Below, piece by piece: positions 8,469 to 18,517 of a DNA stretch of 64,000 bases. The notes below the pieces were generated by a model. That model searched no databases, had not been told where the DNA came from, and saw only the letters and a list, made by a program, of their open reading frames with translations. Source of the stretch: Klebsiella pneumoniae. GTDB lineage: Bacteria; Pseudomonadota; Gammaproteobacteria; Eutrophobiales; Eutrophobiaceae. Both the position numbers and the translations under genes were made by a program. Location of the stretch: contig CAMDWI010000001.1 of assembly GCA_945878555.1 (NCBI GenBank), forward strand, positions 166,596 through 230,595, given 5' to 3'. Positions within the stretch are counted from its first letter, which is position 1, and each line of letters begins with the position of its first letter.

Positions 8469-10601
8469 ATGCGCTACAGTGAAATCGTTGCCGGTCTGTT
8501 TACTGCCTCAATCTTCATAGCTGGCCCCGCTTGTGCACAGGGTAGCGACGCTGCGGCAACGGCGGACGCCGCTGTGTCCTCTCCGGACAGAAGTTCAGAA
8601 CTGGTCAGTTACGATAGTGATTATTTTGACAAATTCAAACCGCTGACCGCACTTGATATGGTGCGACAGGTCCCCGGTTTTCAGCTGGAAGAGAGTGAGG
8701 ATGGACCACGTGGTTTTGCCAGTGGTGCCGGGAATCTGTTGATTAATGATCAACGCCCCAGCGCCAAGCAGGACCTGCCTTCAGCGATACTGTCACGGAT
8801 CCCCGCCGGGAATGTCGAGCGTATTGAGTTGATACAGGGACAGGTGCGTGGTATTGACCTGCGCGGTCAGTCCTCGTTAATCAATATCATCCTGCGTGCG
8901 GACAACCCGGCCTCAGTCAAATGGGAGGGGGCAGTACTGGTTCCATTCAAACACGGACCATTAACGCCAATCGTCAATGTTTCCCTTTCAGACAGATGGA
9001 AAGAAGTGGAGTACAACACCGGTCTGTCGATGATCGGCAATTCCTACGGACGTCATGGGCTGGACCAGCTTTTTAACGGTAACGGTGTCCTCACCGAAAA
9101 CCGGTTTGATAACCGGGAAAACCGGGTCACGAACTGGAAGGGAAATTTTAATGCCGTCACTCTGCTCACGGGTGGTACCCTGGTTAAACTGAATACAGTC
9201 ATCACCTATGTGACGCGTGACCAGTTCCTGGAATCGGACCGTATTCCCGAGGCGTCTGGTAGTCCTCCCCGGGTCGAGACATTCGATGATAATTCAAAAT
9301 CCCCGGGTCTGGAGATCGGACTCGACGCTGAACGAAATCTGTACCAGGATCTGACTGGCAAGGCCATCCTGCTGTTTTTCCGCAATGATGAGCAGACCTA
9401 CCGTACCCAGCGGGTACTGGATACGCAGGGTAACCAGAGCTCGTTCCGCGTTGCTGAAGGTGATGGCATTGCAACCGAGTTGATCACACGACTCGAATTT
9501 GACTGGCGTGGCCTGCCGGACCAGACATTGCAACTGAATCTGGAACGGGCCTATAACAGCCTGGATCGCACGCTGCAATCAACACTTGATGCGGGCAGTG
9601 GACCGGTTGCCTTTGATGTACCCGGTGCCGATTCGCTGGTGAAGGAAGAGCGCTGGGACATGTTATTACAGGACACCTGGTCACGCGGCAAGCTGCAGGT
9701 TGATCTGGGTCTGGGTGCCGAGGCCTCGACGATTACCCAGAGTGGTGACGCTGAACAGCAACGTGATTTCTTTTTTGTAAAACCCCAGGGCGTACTGACC
9801 TATACACAGCAACAGGGTCGGCAGACCCGCCTGCGGATAGCGCGTGAGGTTGCACAGCTGGACCTGACCGATTTTGTCAGTGCCACCCTGTTTGAAGATG
9901 ATGACCTTGCGCTCGGTAATCCCGATATCCGGCCGGATACCACCTGGATCAGCGAGATCATTCATGAACGCCGTTTTGGAGAAGTGACTGTCGTCAAGCT
10001 GACGGCCTATCATCACTGGATTGCCAATGTGCTGGACCTGCTGCCGCTGACAGCTACGTTCGAGGTACCCGGTAATATTGGTGACGGGCGGCGCTGGGGT
10101 GTCGAGCTGGAAGCGACGCTGCCGCTTGAATGGCTTGGTTTGACCGGTGCGAAACTTGATCTCAAGACCCGTTGGCAGGACTCGACCGTGGTGGATCCGG
10201 TGACCGGACGGGATCGTATCCTGTCGAGTATCGAAGGTGACTTCCCGATTCTTTATGACGTACCCAACCGGCACGGGTTCAGTATCGATTATCGTCAGGA
10301 TTTTGAGGTCTCTCGCGTGGCCTGGGGGTGGACGCTGATATCACGCGGTGAACGACCGTTGTTCAAGGTGAATGAGCTGGAGGTATACAATGAGACGCCG
10401 GATCTTGGCATGTTTGTCGAGACGACACGTTGGCTCGGTATCAAGGTGCGACTGTCTGCCATTAATGCACTGGATGCCCCGGGGTCACGTGCACGCACCG
10501 TGTTTACCGGTGAGCGCGACCTTAGTCCGGTCAGATTCCGTGAGATACGTGAGCGTTACCGGGACCAGTCAGTTACGCTGACGTTCAGCGGGGTATACTA
10601 A
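8469..10601 (+). CDS. TonB-dependent outer-membrane receptor (paralogue B)
   Basis: This 710-residue receptor has a signal peptide ending near ACAQ and a short plug with LDMVRQVPGFQLEE, LLINDQRPSAKQD and SRIPAGNVERIELIQGQ, followed by a long beta-barrel. The block VLDLLPLTATFEVPGNIGDG and the region before it are nearly the same as in receptor A, so the two arose by duplication and then split around the MgtC-like gene. The final aromatic residue (...TFSGVY) fits an outer-membrane barrel. A rho-independent terminator follows within 3 bp. The ligand is unknown. Confidence 0.92.
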   Translation: MRYSEIVAGLFTASIFIAGPACAQGSDAAATADAAVSSPDRSSELVSYDSDYFDKFKPLTALDMVRQVPGFQLEESEDGPRGFASGAGNLLINDQRPSAKQDLPSAILSRIPAGNVERIELIQGQVRGIDLRGQSSLINIILRADNPASVKWEGAVLVPFKHGPLTPIVNVSLSDRWKEVEYNTGLSMIGNSYGRHGLDQLFNGNGVLTENRFDNRENRVTNWKGNFNAVTLLTGGTLVKLNTVITYVTRDQFLESDRIPEASGSPPRVETFDDNSKSPGLEIGLDAERNLYQDLTGKAILLFFRNDEQTYRTQRVLDTQGNQSSFRVAEGDGIATELITRLEFDWRGLPDQTLQLNLERAYNSLDRTLQSTLDAGSGPVAFDVPGADSLVKEERWDMLLQDTWSRGKLQVDLGLGAEASTITQSGDAEQQRDFFFVKPQGVLTYTQQQGRQTRLRIAREVAQLDLTDFVSATLFEDDDLALGNPDIRPDTTWISEIIHERRFGEVTVVKLTAYHHWIANVLDLLPLTATFEVPGNIGDGRRWGVELEATLPLEWLGLTGAKLDLKTRWQDSTVVDPVTGRDRILSSIEGDFPILYDVPNRHGFSIDYRQDFEVSRVAWGWTLISRGERPLFKVNELEVYNETPDLGMFVETTRWLGIKVRLSAINALDAPGSRARTVFTGERDLSPVRFREIRERYRDQSVTLTFSGVY

Positions 10602-10603
10602 AA

Positions 10604-10630
10604 AAAACCCCGTCACAGGGACGGGGTTTT
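10604..10630. terminator. Bidirectional rho-independent terminator
   Basis: The stem AAAACCCCGT / ACGGGGTTTT encloses a 7-nt loop, with A-tracts and T-tracts on both sides. It ends receptor B on the plus strand and can also serve the PEP-CTERM gene arriving on the minus strand. Confidence 0.92.
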
Positions 10631-10657
10631 CAAGACAACGGGGACTTCGGTTTGTGA

Positions 10658-11257
10658 CTAGTTGTTTGAGCGACGTCTACGCAGACCGGCAAGACCGAAC
10701 AGGCTGAGTGAAAGCAATGCGAGGCTGCCTGGTTCAGAGACATCAACCGGCGGCGGGTTATTATTGCTGAAGTTGGCAACAAAGCTGTGGTCCCAACCGA
10801 CAAATGTAGACATACTATTGATATCGCCAAAAACAGAGGTACCACCTGAGTAAACATTGTCGTTGATGATGTGTGCCGATGCTCCGTAATAACCGGCGTA
10901 GTCGATTAAGGCCCAGACTGTGCTCCCACCCGTCAATTCCAGACCGATATCAATTACGTTTATGGATGCGACATTGACAACAAATGAAGTAGCAAACAGG
11001 GTAGTGCCGAAGTTGAGTGCATCGCTCAGGATGAAGTTGAATGTCAGACCGTTCGCATCTTCGTGAAAGTAAAAACCGATATTATCCAGTGTGGTATCTG
11101 TGTTATCGACCGTTAAAGACTGACCACTACCGGCATACCCAGTATTCGCCAGATCTGTCCATGATGCGGTGGTATCAATAACAACGGCCTGTGAGGCTAT
11201 TGGCAATAGCCCGATGAACACAACACTTAATAACAAGGACAATATTCTGGATCGCAT
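10658..11257 (-). CDS. PEP-CTERM sorting domain protein
   Basis: This 199-residue exported protein has a signal peptide (about residues 1-24, ending ASQA). The mature part is rich in Asn, Gly, Thr and Ser. The C-terminus carries the sorting signal SEPGSLALLSLSLFGLAGL followed by the basic tail RRRR, the pattern recognised by exosortase in gram-negative bacteria that make exopolysaccharide. No exosortase or polysaccharide gene is in the window, so the processing enzyme must lie elsewhere. AGGAG 9 bp upstream supports the start. The body matches no family I recognise. Confidence 0.88.
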   Translation of the reverse strand: MRSRILSLLLSVVFIGLLPIASQAVVIDTTASWTDLANTGYAGSGQSLTVDNTDTTLDNIGFYFHEDANGLTFNFILSDALNFGTTLFATSFVVNVASINVIDIGLELTGGSTVWALIDYAGYYGASAHIINDNVYSGGTSVFGDINSMSTFVGWDHSFVANFSNNNPPPVDVSEPGSLALLSLSLFGLAGLRRRRSNN

Positions 11258-11647
11258 AACTCAAACTCCTGATAATTTACTCATTTACAGAAATGGCACT
11301 GGTTCACAGTTTATGAGCAATTTTTGTACCACAAATATTAATAATAAAAATCAATAGCTTATATTTATATATGAGTATGTAAGTGTAAAAATTTTCGTCA
11401 GTTTACGCCCGATATATACACGTTTTAAGCTATCCGGTGTCGGCTATTATTATCCAAGTACATGAATATATTATATAAAATCTGGATAAATCGGCCTGGA
11501 TTGCTTTGTAAACTATTCCGACATGACAAAATACCAGGACCAGGGCTGAATCCTGATACATAGTCATGGCAGTATCAGTTCGTTTCCGGGTGATCAGGTT
11601 GCATACACAGGCCTGATTTTCAGTCATGACTTTGAAGAGGTGTATTC
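11258..11647. other. AT-rich divergent intergenic region
   Basis: These 390 bp separate the PEP-CTERM gene from the esterase gene and must carry both promoters. The region is clearly more AT-rich than its neighbours, especially 11330-11500 with runs such as TTATATTTATATATGAG. Short frames are present on both strands, but none has a ribosome site or family resemblance. No RNA gene or repeat was recognised. Confidence 0.6.
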
Positions 11648-12448
11648 ATGTTCAGTACAGAGGGGGGTAGATACCGGGGGCAGACGTTCGTGTTGGCAGG
11701 TCTTATCCCGTGGTTATTGTTCATCAATATGTCCGTTCAGGCGGAGGGGACGCTGACAGATAATCTCCGGATAAGCAGCAAGGTACTCGGTTACGACCTG
11801 CAATATCGGGTCTATCTACCGCAAGCCGGCCAGGATGGCGGGCCCTATCCGGTATTGTTCATGACAGACGGCCAGAATTATCTCGGGCGCGGTCATATGG
11901 ATCAGGTACTGGATCGCGAGACCGGCAAAGGTACAATCCGGCCTGTTATTGCCGTGTTTGTGGATCCGCGTGACCCGGACGACCTGGAATCAAACCGGCG
12001 CCGGCAACAGTTCCTCTGTAACTCCGATTATTTCCAGTTCTATGTTGAGGAACTAATCCCCGCGATCGAAGCGAATTATCCGGTCATACGCGACAGTACC
12101 GGCAGGACGATCATGGGCGTATCGTTTGGCGGAACCAACGCGGCGTGTTTCGGCGCACTCGGTTCGGAGACCTTTTCCGGCCTGGCCATGCAGTCACCCG
12201 CAAATCATCCAGTCCCTAACCTGTTACCAGTCTATGCGCAACTGCCCACTCTGCCGCTGAAGATCTTTCTCAGCACCGGTACACCGGACGATAATACGGA
12301 GGCGAACCGCGAGTTTCATGCGTTGTTACAGGACAAGGCTTACCCGATGAAATATGTTGAGGTGGACGAGGGTCACGACTGGAACAACTGGGGCCCGCTA
12401 CTCGATGATGTGCTCGTGTACTTCTACGGGGTGGACGCGGAACGCTGA
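11648..12448 (+). CDS. Exported esterase, Fes/esterase D-like alpha/beta hydrolase
   Basis: This 266-residue protein has an N-terminal hydrophobic export signal ending near VQAEG. The fold markers of the enterochelin-esterase/esterase-D group are present: VLFMTDGQNYLG early, the nucleophile elbow GVSFGG (serine near residue 160), and the catalytic histidine in DEGHDWNNWG near the end. Such enzymes hydrolyse esters, in some cases ferric siderophores; the substrate is not evident here. GAGG sits 10 bp before the ATG. The stop is 7 bp from the end of the convergent EamA gene. Confidence 0.83.
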   Translation: MFSTEGGRYRGQTFVLAGLIPWLLFINMSVQAEGTLTDNLRISSKVLGYDLQYRVYLPQAGQDGGPYPVLFMTDGQNYLGRGHMDQVLDRETGKGTIRPVIAVFVDPRDPDDLESNRRRQQFLCNSDYFQFYVEELIPAIEANYPVIRDSTGRTIMGVSFGGTNAACFGALGSETFSGLAMQSPANHPVPNLLPVYAQLPTLPLKIFLSTGTPDDNTEANREFHALLQDKAYPMKYVEVDEGHDWNNWGPLLDDVLVYFYGVDAER

Positions 12449-12455
12449 GGTATTG

Positions 12456-13331
12456 TCAGGCCAGCCGTTTTGCCAGATAGACCTGGCCGGCGACCAGCGC
12501 GGCCACCAGCCAACTGTGCCATTCGACAACTTCGTCCAGCAGCCAGGCCGCGGCAAACAATGTGAGAAAGGTTTGTAGCAGTTGCACCTGTGAAACCCGG
12601 GCCACACCGCCGAGGCTGAGACCAGCGTACCAGGGAAAAAAACCCAGCAATTGACTGACCAGGGCCAGATACAGGAACGCGGCGACGGCAGGAAGCGGAA
12701 CGGTGGTAAAGGTATCGAACTGCATTACCATATAAATTGCGGCCGGTATGCTGAACGGCAGCATGAATACCATGGCCCAGCAGATAGTGTTTATGCCGCC
12801 GAGTGTACGCGTCACGCTGGCACCGGCGCTGTAGGCAATCGCGGCTGATATCGCGGCCAGCAATAACCAGAGATCCGCCGCTACCAGCCGGATACCGCTG
12901 TTCCAGAATATGTAGGCAAGTACACTCAGACAGCCGCTGACCGCGATCAACCAGAATGATTTACCGTGTTTTTCCTGATGGCTGATCGCACCGAGTATGG
13001 ATGTCAACAGCGGCAGGATGGCGAGCACAATGCCGGCATGCGAGGCATCGGTATGCGTCAGTGCGATCCCGAGCGACAGCGGAAAACCGACCGACACCCC
13101 GAGTGAGACCAGCACCAGCCGCCTCCAGTAAACACGTGCTGGCCAGCGCTCGCGGCGCAGATAGAGTATGAGGGCAGCCAGAACGCCGGCGACGGATACC
13201 CGCCCTACTGTAATAAAGTATGGGGAAAAACCCTGCAAGGCGAGGCGGGTGAACGGTGCGGTCAGGCTGAAACAGGCCATACCGATAAATCCGTAGATCA
13301 TGCCGCGCCAGATGTGTGTGTGAGTGTTCAT
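12456..13331 (-). CDS. EamA/DMT-family transporter
   Basis: This inner-membrane protein of about 291 residues has roughly ten hydrophobic segments arranged as two EamA repeats (GMIYGFIGMACFSLTAPFTR begins the first). It belongs to the drug/metabolite transporter superfamily, whose members export amino acids, nucleosides or drugs; the substrate cannot be told. The frame extends to an ATG at 13388, but the start at 13331 places the first membrane segment normally and gives the usual family length. No clear ribosome site decides between them. It converges on the esterase gene. Confidence 0.85.
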   Translation of the reverse strand: MNTHTHIWRGMIYGFIGMACFSLTAPFTRLALQGFSPYFITVGRVSVAGVLAALILYLRRERWPARVYWRRLVLVSLGVSVGFPLSLGIALTHTDASHAGIVLAILPLLTSILGAISHQEKHGKSFWLIAVSGCLSVLAYIFWNSGIRLVAADLWLLLAAISAAIAYSAGASVTRTLGGINTICWAMVFMLPFSIPAAIYMVMQFDTFTTVPLPAVAAFLYLALVSQLLGFFPWYAGLSLGGVARVSQVQLLQTFLTLFAAAWLLDEVVEWHSWLVAALVAGQVYLAKRLA

Positions 13332-13483
13332 AATTTGGCCGTGCATAGTGAACCAAAATGCCCTGTAAATCATCTGATATCCGGGCACACTGAAAAGTGA
13401 AAGCGAATTATTCTCACCTGACTCTGTGCCGGGTTTGCGTTATTATCAGGACATTGCAGATTTACAAGATCGAGGTCACATAG

Positions 13484-13930
13484 ATGAAATTACCTGTCGT
13501 ATTCACCTTTACACTGTTGTTATCCCTCTCCGCTGTGCAGGCCGAGATGAGTAATGTGGAATCCACTCGCCTGCTGGCAGAACAGGATGATCCTTATTCC
13601 CAGTTGTACCTGGCCTATATGTATGAACATGGCAAGGGTTTGCCGGTTGACATGGAGCAGGCCTACCACTGGTATCGTAAGGCCGCCGATCATGGCATGC
13701 CCGCCGGACAGCACAGTCTGGGTCTGATGTATGCGGAGGGTGTGGTCGTCCCGCAGGACGATCTCGCGGCCTATATCTACTTTTATATGGCTGCCGTGCA
13801 GAGTCATGAGGGTGCCAGTAAAAAACGGGACGAGATGGCGACCAGACTGAATGCAGAGCAACTGGATCGGGGACAAAAACTGGCCATTGCCTGTGTGGAG
13901 TCGCGATATACGCAATGCCCGTTGCAATAA
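13484..13930 (+). CDS. Small exported Sel1-repeat protein
   Basis: This 148-residue protein has a signal peptide ending near VQAEM and two Sel1-like helical repeats: LAYMYEHGKGLPVDMEQAYH with WYRKAADHG, then SLGLMYAEGVVVPQDDLAAY. Sel1 repeats form a TPR-like scaffold for protein contacts, in the periplasm in this case. GAGG lies 8 bp before the ATG. It is followed after 22 bp by the threonine aldolase gene on the same strand. Its partner is unknown. Confidence 0.85.
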   Translation: MKLPVVFTFTLLLSLSAVQAEMSNVESTRLLAEQDDPYSQLYLAYMYEHGKGLPVDMEQAYHWYRKAADHGMPAGQHSLGLMYAEGVVVPQDDLAAYIYFYMAAVQSHEGASKKRDEMATRLNAEQLDRGQKLAIACVESRYTQCPLQ

Positions 13931-13952
13931 CCAGCCGGATAGTTGAAACAAC

Positions 13953-14987
13953 ATGAGTAATACGCTTATCGATTTGCGCAGCGATACTGTCACCCGGCCG
14001 ACACCTGCAATGCGTCAGGCCATGGCGACGGCCGAGGTGGGTGACGATGTACTCGGCGATGATCCGACTGTTACTGAACTGGAACGTGTTACCGCCACCT
14101 TGCTGGGAAAACAGGCAGCGCTGTTTGTGCCGTCCGGCACGATGGCGAACCAGCTTGCAATTCGTTGCCAGACACAACCGGGCGACGAGGTCTTGCTTGA
14201 GGCGCAGTCACATATCTACTGGTATGAGGCCGGTGCCCCGGCGGCACTGTCTGGCGTGAACTGCCGTGTAGTGCCGGGGACACGCGGTTTGTTTACCGCC
14301 GATCAACTACGTTCTGTCCTGCGTCCTCCAAATATTCATTACGCCCCAACGCGCCTGCTCACACTGGAGAACACCCACAACCGTGGCGGCGGGTCTGTCT
14401 GGCCACTGGCGCAGTTGCAACAGGTCTGTGCAGTGGCGAAAGAAGCGGGTATAGCCACCCATCTTGACGGTGCACGATTGTGGAACGCCGCCGTGGCGAC
14501 CGGGATATCTGAACGTGCGTACGCCGATAATTTTGACAGCGTCAGCGTGTGTTTCTCCAAGGGCCTGGGCGCACCGGTGGGATCGATACTCGCTGGCAGT
14601 GCAGAATTCATCACCCGGGCACGCCGGTTTCGCAAACAGTTTGGTGGTGGTATGCGCCAGGCCGGCATTATTGCGGCCGGTGCCCTGTACGCACTGAATC
14701 ATCATCGCGCACGACTGGCGGACGACCATGCGAATGCGACACGGTTGGCGCGCGGTCTGACAGACATATCGGGGCTCCGGGTCAACAGTGACGAGGTTGA
14801 CACGAATATGGTTTATTTCGATATCGATAAACTGCCGTCCACTGAAGTGGTCGCGTTGCTGGAAAGACAAGGCTTGCGGGTACTGGCCACCGGACCACAC
14901 ACATTGCGGGCCGTGACCAGTCTGGAAGTGGATGCGGACGCCATCGATAGCGCAGCGAAGATTATCCGCGAGGTCGTGACGGGCTGA
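13953..14987 (+). CDS. ltaE: Low-specificity L-threonine aldolase
   Basis: This 344-residue pyridoxal-phosphate enzyme of fold type I cleaves L-threonine or L-allo-threonine to glycine and acetaldehyde. The N-terminal [19 protein letters not shown] is the hallmark of the family, followed by [11 protein letters not shown]. Further in are [26 protein letters not shown] (the aspartate that holds the cofactor) and [14 protein letters not shown], whose lysine forms the Schiff base. The length is normal. It lies 22 bp downstream of the Sel1 gene and may be co-transcribed with it. Confidence 0.95.
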   Translation: MSNTLIDLRSDTVTRPTPAMRQAMATAEVGDDVLGDDPTVTELERVTATLLGKQAALFVPSGTMANQLAIRCQTQPGDEVLLEAQSHIYWYEAGAPAALSGVNCRVVPGTRGLFTADQLRSVLRPPNIHYAPTRLLTLENTHNRGGGSVWPLAQLQQVCAVAKEAGIATHLDGARLWNAAVATGISERAYADNFDSVSVCFSKGLGAPVGSILAGSAEFITRARRFRKQFGGGMRQAGIIAAGALYALNHHRARLADDHANATRLARGLTDISGLRVNSDEVDTNMVYFDIDKLPSTEVVALLERQGLRVLATGPHTLRAVTSLEVDADAIDSAAKIIREVVTG

Positions 14988-15062
14988 TCAGATCGAGGTA
15001 GCCAGACATAATTCATCTGAATTAATTATTAATAACTGTCGCATAGTAACAAAGGGGGATTC

Positions 15063-16487
15063 ATGCACAAACACCTGTTCCGTTATACCTGTCTCTGCTC
15101 ACTCGTCAGCATGCTGATCATTTTCCCGGCCCGGGCACAAACCGGTGCGAATGTCGAAAAGGTCGCCGGTGCAGACTGGATCCATCTGTCCAAACCCGAC
15201 ATCGTCAAGCTGTCAGAGGAAGTGCTGGCAATGCCGGACATCCCGGTACGCTCGACCGAAGTGGTCCATCGGATAGAGGTACTGGGTCTGGAATGGGATA
15301 TTGCCGCGAGTGTACATGAGCCTGAAGACCCGGCCCGTATCCCGGTCGGACCGGACGGTAAAAAAATCGGTCTGTTTGTATTGCACGGTGGTGGTGGTCA
15401 TCATCCGGGCAAGAATGAATTTGCCCGTTTTCTCGCGACCAAGTTTGGTTACAAGGTCGTCAATATGTCCTATCCGGGTAATTACAATCTGCAGGATCCG
15501 AGCGGCTTGTGGTCAGGTGAGACGATGCACCCGGACGGATCGGTCAGAACGCCGGTTTATCTGAAGGACGAGCTGATTACGAAAGACCAGTATGAGGTGG
15601 TGACCGATACCGAGGATTCACGCCGTCGACGCTGGGGCACGCTGTACCTTGCTTGCGCGAAAGAAGGCACGAATTTTTATAACCGTCTGGCAGGCTGGCC
15701 GAGGGCACATGAGGCAGGCGCGACCGAGCTGGCCCGCCGATATCTGCCGGAGGGTGAGTTCTCCATCTACAGCCACGGACATTCTACCGGCGGTCCGATG
15801 ACGATGATGCTGACCCAGCGTATCCCGAATATCGTCGGTGTACTGGGACTGGAGAGCTCACCGTTCGGGGCCTTGTACGGCAAGATGACGCGCGAGCAGC
15901 AGGGCATAGACGTGCCGTGGGCGGCAGACTTTAACTGTCTGCGCATTCGCAGCTGGCGCGACATCGCGCGTTATTATGGTTATGAGCTGATTGAGGAAGA
16001 AGGCGTGGATGCGCTGGCGCGTCTGGCGATGGTGATAGAGGAAGTAATGGAAAAAACCGAACGTGGATTGTCTTCGGCCCTGTTCAAGGCCGAGAACATC
16101 CTGCATTTTGACAGTCCGGAGGAAATGGAGGCCGCAGCGCGGGCGAGTGCGAAACGATTGAACATGGGCAAGGAGGAAACCGAGGAGCTGGTCGACAGGT
16201 ATCTGGGATACCTGCGCGGTGTGTCCGGTCCCGGCGTCAAACCGGTACCCCCGTTGTTACTGATCATCGCCAGCAATAGCCGTGACCACGATGCACGTGC
16301 CTACCGTGAGGTATATCTGCCCGGTTATGCGGCGATGAAACCGGCACCCAGGGTCAAGCTGTACGAGTTCGCAACCGGTAAACACGGCTACAGTGCTCCG
16401 GAAGAAGGCTTGCCGATGGGTATTGCACCGGGCGCAATGAAGTTATGGAATGAGACGATCATGAGCGGTTATTACCTGCAGAAATGA
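15063..16487 (+). CDS. Exported alpha/beta hydrolase of unknown substrate
   Basis: This 474-residue protein has a signal peptide ending near ARAQ (about residue 27). The oxyanion-side segment GLFVLHGGGGHHPG and the nucleophile elbow GHSTGGP (serine near residue 240) mark an alpha/beta-hydrolase fold. A candidate catalytic histidine is in the late KHGYSAPEEG. Between the elbow and the C-terminus is an alpha-helical insertion of about 120 residues rich in Glu, Lys and Ala, which could be a lid. I do not recognise the subfamily. The gene stands alone before the glutathione transferase gene (39 bp gap), which may share its transcript. Confidence 0.7.
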   Translation: MHKHLFRYTCLCSLVSMLIIFPARAQTGANVEKVAGADWIHLSKPDIVKLSEEVLAMPDIPVRSTEVVHRIEVLGLEWDIAASVHEPEDPARIPVGPDGKKIGLFVLHGGGGHHPGKNEFARFLATKFGYKVVNMSYPGNYNLQDPSGLWSGETMHPDGSVRTPVYLKDELITKDQYEVVTDTEDSRRRRWGTLYLACAKEGTNFYNRLAGWPRAHEAGATELARRYLPEGEFSIYSHGHSTGGPMTMMLTQRIPNIVGVLGLESSPFGALYGKMTREQQGIDVPWAADFNCLRIRSWRDIARYYGYELIEEEGVDALARLAMVIEEVMEKTERGLSSALFKAENILHFDSPEEMEAAARASAKRLNMGKEETEELVDRYLGYLRGVSGPGVKPVPPLLLIIASNSRDHDARAYREVYLPGYAAMKPAPRVKLYEFATGKHGYSAPEEGLPMGIAPGAMKLWNETIMSGYYLQK

Positions 16488-16526
16488 TCCTTAACAGCTA
16501 CTACTGAATACACAGGACGGAAATTT

Positions 16527-17156
16527 GTGAAAAAGATGATCCTCTATACCGCAAAAAACGCTTGCTCACTCGCGTCGCATATCGCACTCGAATATGTTGG
16601 TGCCGATTATGAAGTACGGGTGCTGGATTTTTCCACCAACCAGCAACGCTCACCGGACTATCTCGGGATCAATCCGAAAGGTCGGGTGCCTGCGCTGATC
16701 ACAGAGCAGGGTATTATTACCGAAACCCCGGCTATCCTCGCCTTTATCTGCCAGACCTGGCCCAGGGCCAATCTGGCACTGGTATCGGACCCGTTCGCCT
16801 TTGCCAAGGTGCAGGAGTTCATCAGTTACCTGTGTTCAACCGTGCATGTCGCCCATGCCCATTTGTATCGTGGGGCCCGCTGGGCCGATGATCCGGCGGC
16901 GATTGAGGCAATGAAAAAGAAGGTGCCGCAGACGGTGGGTGAATGTTTTACATTGATAGAACAGGAACTGGTGAAAGGCCCCTGGGTGTTTGGTGATACC
17001 TACACCGTGTGTGATATGTATCTGTATACGATATGCCAGTGGCTGGAGGCAGACGGAGTTGATGTCCAGCGTTTCCCCAAGGTCGCTGCCCTGCGGCAGA
17101 GGATGTCGGTTGATCCTGTGGTGACCAAGGTGCTCGCCAGGGTGGCGGCGGGATAA
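16527..17156 (+). CDS. Glutathione S-transferase family protein
   Basis: This 209-residue protein has an N-terminal thioredoxin-like domain (MILYTAKNACSLASHIALE; serine or cysteine near residue 12 as the glutathione-activating residue, then the GRVPALITEQG and ITETPAIL glutathione-binding motifs). The helical C-terminal domain contains GDTYTVCDMYLYTICQW. This is the beta/theta-like bacterial type that conjugates or isomerises small electrophiles. The start is GTG with AGGACGG upstream. A strong hairpin follows the stop, oriented as the terminator of the convergent helicase gene. Confidence 0.88.
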   Translation: MKKMILYTAKNACSLASHIALEYVGADYEVRVLDFSTNQQRSPDYLGINPKGRVPALITEQGIITETPAILAFICQTWPRANLALVSDPFAFAKVQEFISYLCSTVHVAHAHLYRGARWADDPAAIEAMKKKVPQTVGECFTLIEQELVKGPWVFGDTYTVCDMYLYTICQWLEADGVDVQRFPKVAALRQRMSVDPVVTKVLARVAAG

Positions 17157-17183
17157 AAAAAAGGGGCGGCTTGCGCCGCCCCT
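17154..17183 (-). terminator. Rho-independent terminator of the helicase gene
   Basis: On the minus strand the stem AGGGGCGGC / GCCGCCCCT (17162-17183, loop of 4) is followed by a run of T, the ideal arrangement to stop the message from 17216-18517. It also caps the plus-strand glutathione transferase gene. Confidence 0.92.
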
Positions 17184-17215
17184 GATTCAGACTATCGCTT
17201 GTCCCGTATTACAAC

Positions 17216-18517
17216 TTATCCAGCGTAGGTATTCTGGCCACGGCTGTCACGATTGCCGTTACTGGCATGCGGTTTATGCGACCGCTGCTGCGAATTGTTT
17301 CTCTGGTTCGGGCGATTATTGCCGGGGTTCGTCCGTGGCCGGTTGTTCTGCGGTCGGGCCGAGCTGCCGGATTCCGGTACCAGCTGGGTCGGCTTGAACC
17401 CAGCCACTTCCTCACGATCTATCTTGCGTTTAATCAGACGCTCAATGTCCTGTAACTGTTTGAACTCATCCGCACTGACCAGCGAAATCGCAGTACCACT
17501 GGCACCGGCACGGCCGGTACGGCCGATACGGTGTACATAATCTTCCGGTACGTTCGGCAGATCAAAGTTGATTACATGCGAGAGCTGGTCTATATCAATA
17601 CCACGCGAGGCGATATCGGTGGCAACCAGAACCTGGATGCGGTCCTGCTTGAAGTCCGCCAGCGCGCGGGTACGCTGCGGCTGGCTCTTGTTACCGTGGA
17701 TCGCGGCTGCATCAATATTGTCGCGGGCCAGTTGCTTGACCAGTTTGTCTGCACCGTGTTTGGTACGGCTGAATACCAGCACCTGGTGCCAGTTTTCCGT
17801 GCGGATCATGTGGCTTAACAGCTCGGCCTTGCGTGCCTTGTCTACCGTGTGTACTTTCTGGGCAATGATCTCGACCGTGGAATTGCGCGGCGAGATGTCT
17901 ATCTCCAGCGGGTTATTGGTCACGCCCTTGGCCAGCGTGCGTATCTCGCTGGAAAACGTTGCCGAGAACAGCAGGTTCTGACGCTGCTTTGGCAGCAAGG
18001 CCATGATCTTTCTGATGTCGTTGATGAATCCCATGTCGAGCATGCGGTCGGCTTCATCCAGCACCAGCATTTCAATATCGTTAAAACGGATGGCATTCTG
18101 TTGATACAGATCCAGCAAACGGCCCGGTGTTGCCACCAGGATGTCTACACCACGGCGCAGCTTCATCATCTGCGGGTTGATGTTGACGCCACCGAATACG
18201 ACAGTGGAACGCAGTGTCAGATGTTTGCCGTAGGTAATGATGCTGTCCTGGATCTGTGCGGCCAGTTCGCGGGTCGGGGTCAGAATCAGTGCACGGGCAC
18301 GGTTGTGCTGCACCGGTTTTTTTGTATCGAGTCGTTGTAACATCGGCAGTGTGAAGCCGGCGGTCTTGCCGGTGCCGGTCTGTGCGGCGGCCATCAGGTC
18401 GCGGCCTTCCAGTATCGCGGGGATAGCCTGCGCCTGGATCGGGGTCGGGGTGGTGTAGCCGGTATCACGCACAGCGCGCAGCAATGGCTCGGATAGTCCT
18501 AGTGTGTCAAAAGTCAT
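17216..18517 (-). CDS. rhlE: DEAD-box ATP-dependent RNA helicase, RhlE type
   Basis: This 433-residue RNA helicase shows the DEAD-box motifs in order: Q motif ([14 protein letters not shown]), motif [11 protein letters not shown], Ia PTRELAAQI, Ib [29 protein letters not shown], and later [11 protein letters not shown] and [10 protein letters not shown]. The C-terminal 60 residues are basic and rich in Asn, Arg and Gln ([12 protein letters not shown]), a typical unstructured RNA-binding tail. It unwinds short RNA duplexes in ribosome assembly and mRNA decay. The message has a leader of up to 290 nt, as is common for cold-regulated helicases. Confidence 0.93.
   Translation of the reverse strand: MTFDTLGLSEPLLRAVRDTGYTTPTPIQAQAIPAILEGRDLMAAAQTGTGKTAGFTLPMLQRLDTKKPVQHNRARALILTPTRELAAQIQDSIITYGKHLTLRSTVVFGGVNINPQMMKLRRGVDILVATPGRLLDLYQQNAIRFNDIEMLVLDEADRMLDMGFINDIRKIMALLPKQRQNLLFSATFSSEIRTLAKGVTNNPLEIDISPRNSTVEIIAQKVHTVDKARKAELLSHMIRTENWHQVLVFSRTKHGADKLVKQLARDNIDAAAIHGNKSQPQRTRALADFKQDRIQVLVATDIASRGIDIDQLSHVINFDLPNVPEDYVHRIGRTGRAGASGTAISLVSADEFKQLQDIERLIKRKIDREEVAGFKPTQLVPESGSSARPQNNRPRTNPGNNRPNQRNNSQQRSHKPHASNGNRDSRGQNTYAG

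Noticed and set aside
9681..10274. 197-residue minus-strand frame
   Set aside because: It is antisense to TonB receptor B and shows no recognisable motifs. Similar shadows occur opposite receptor A.
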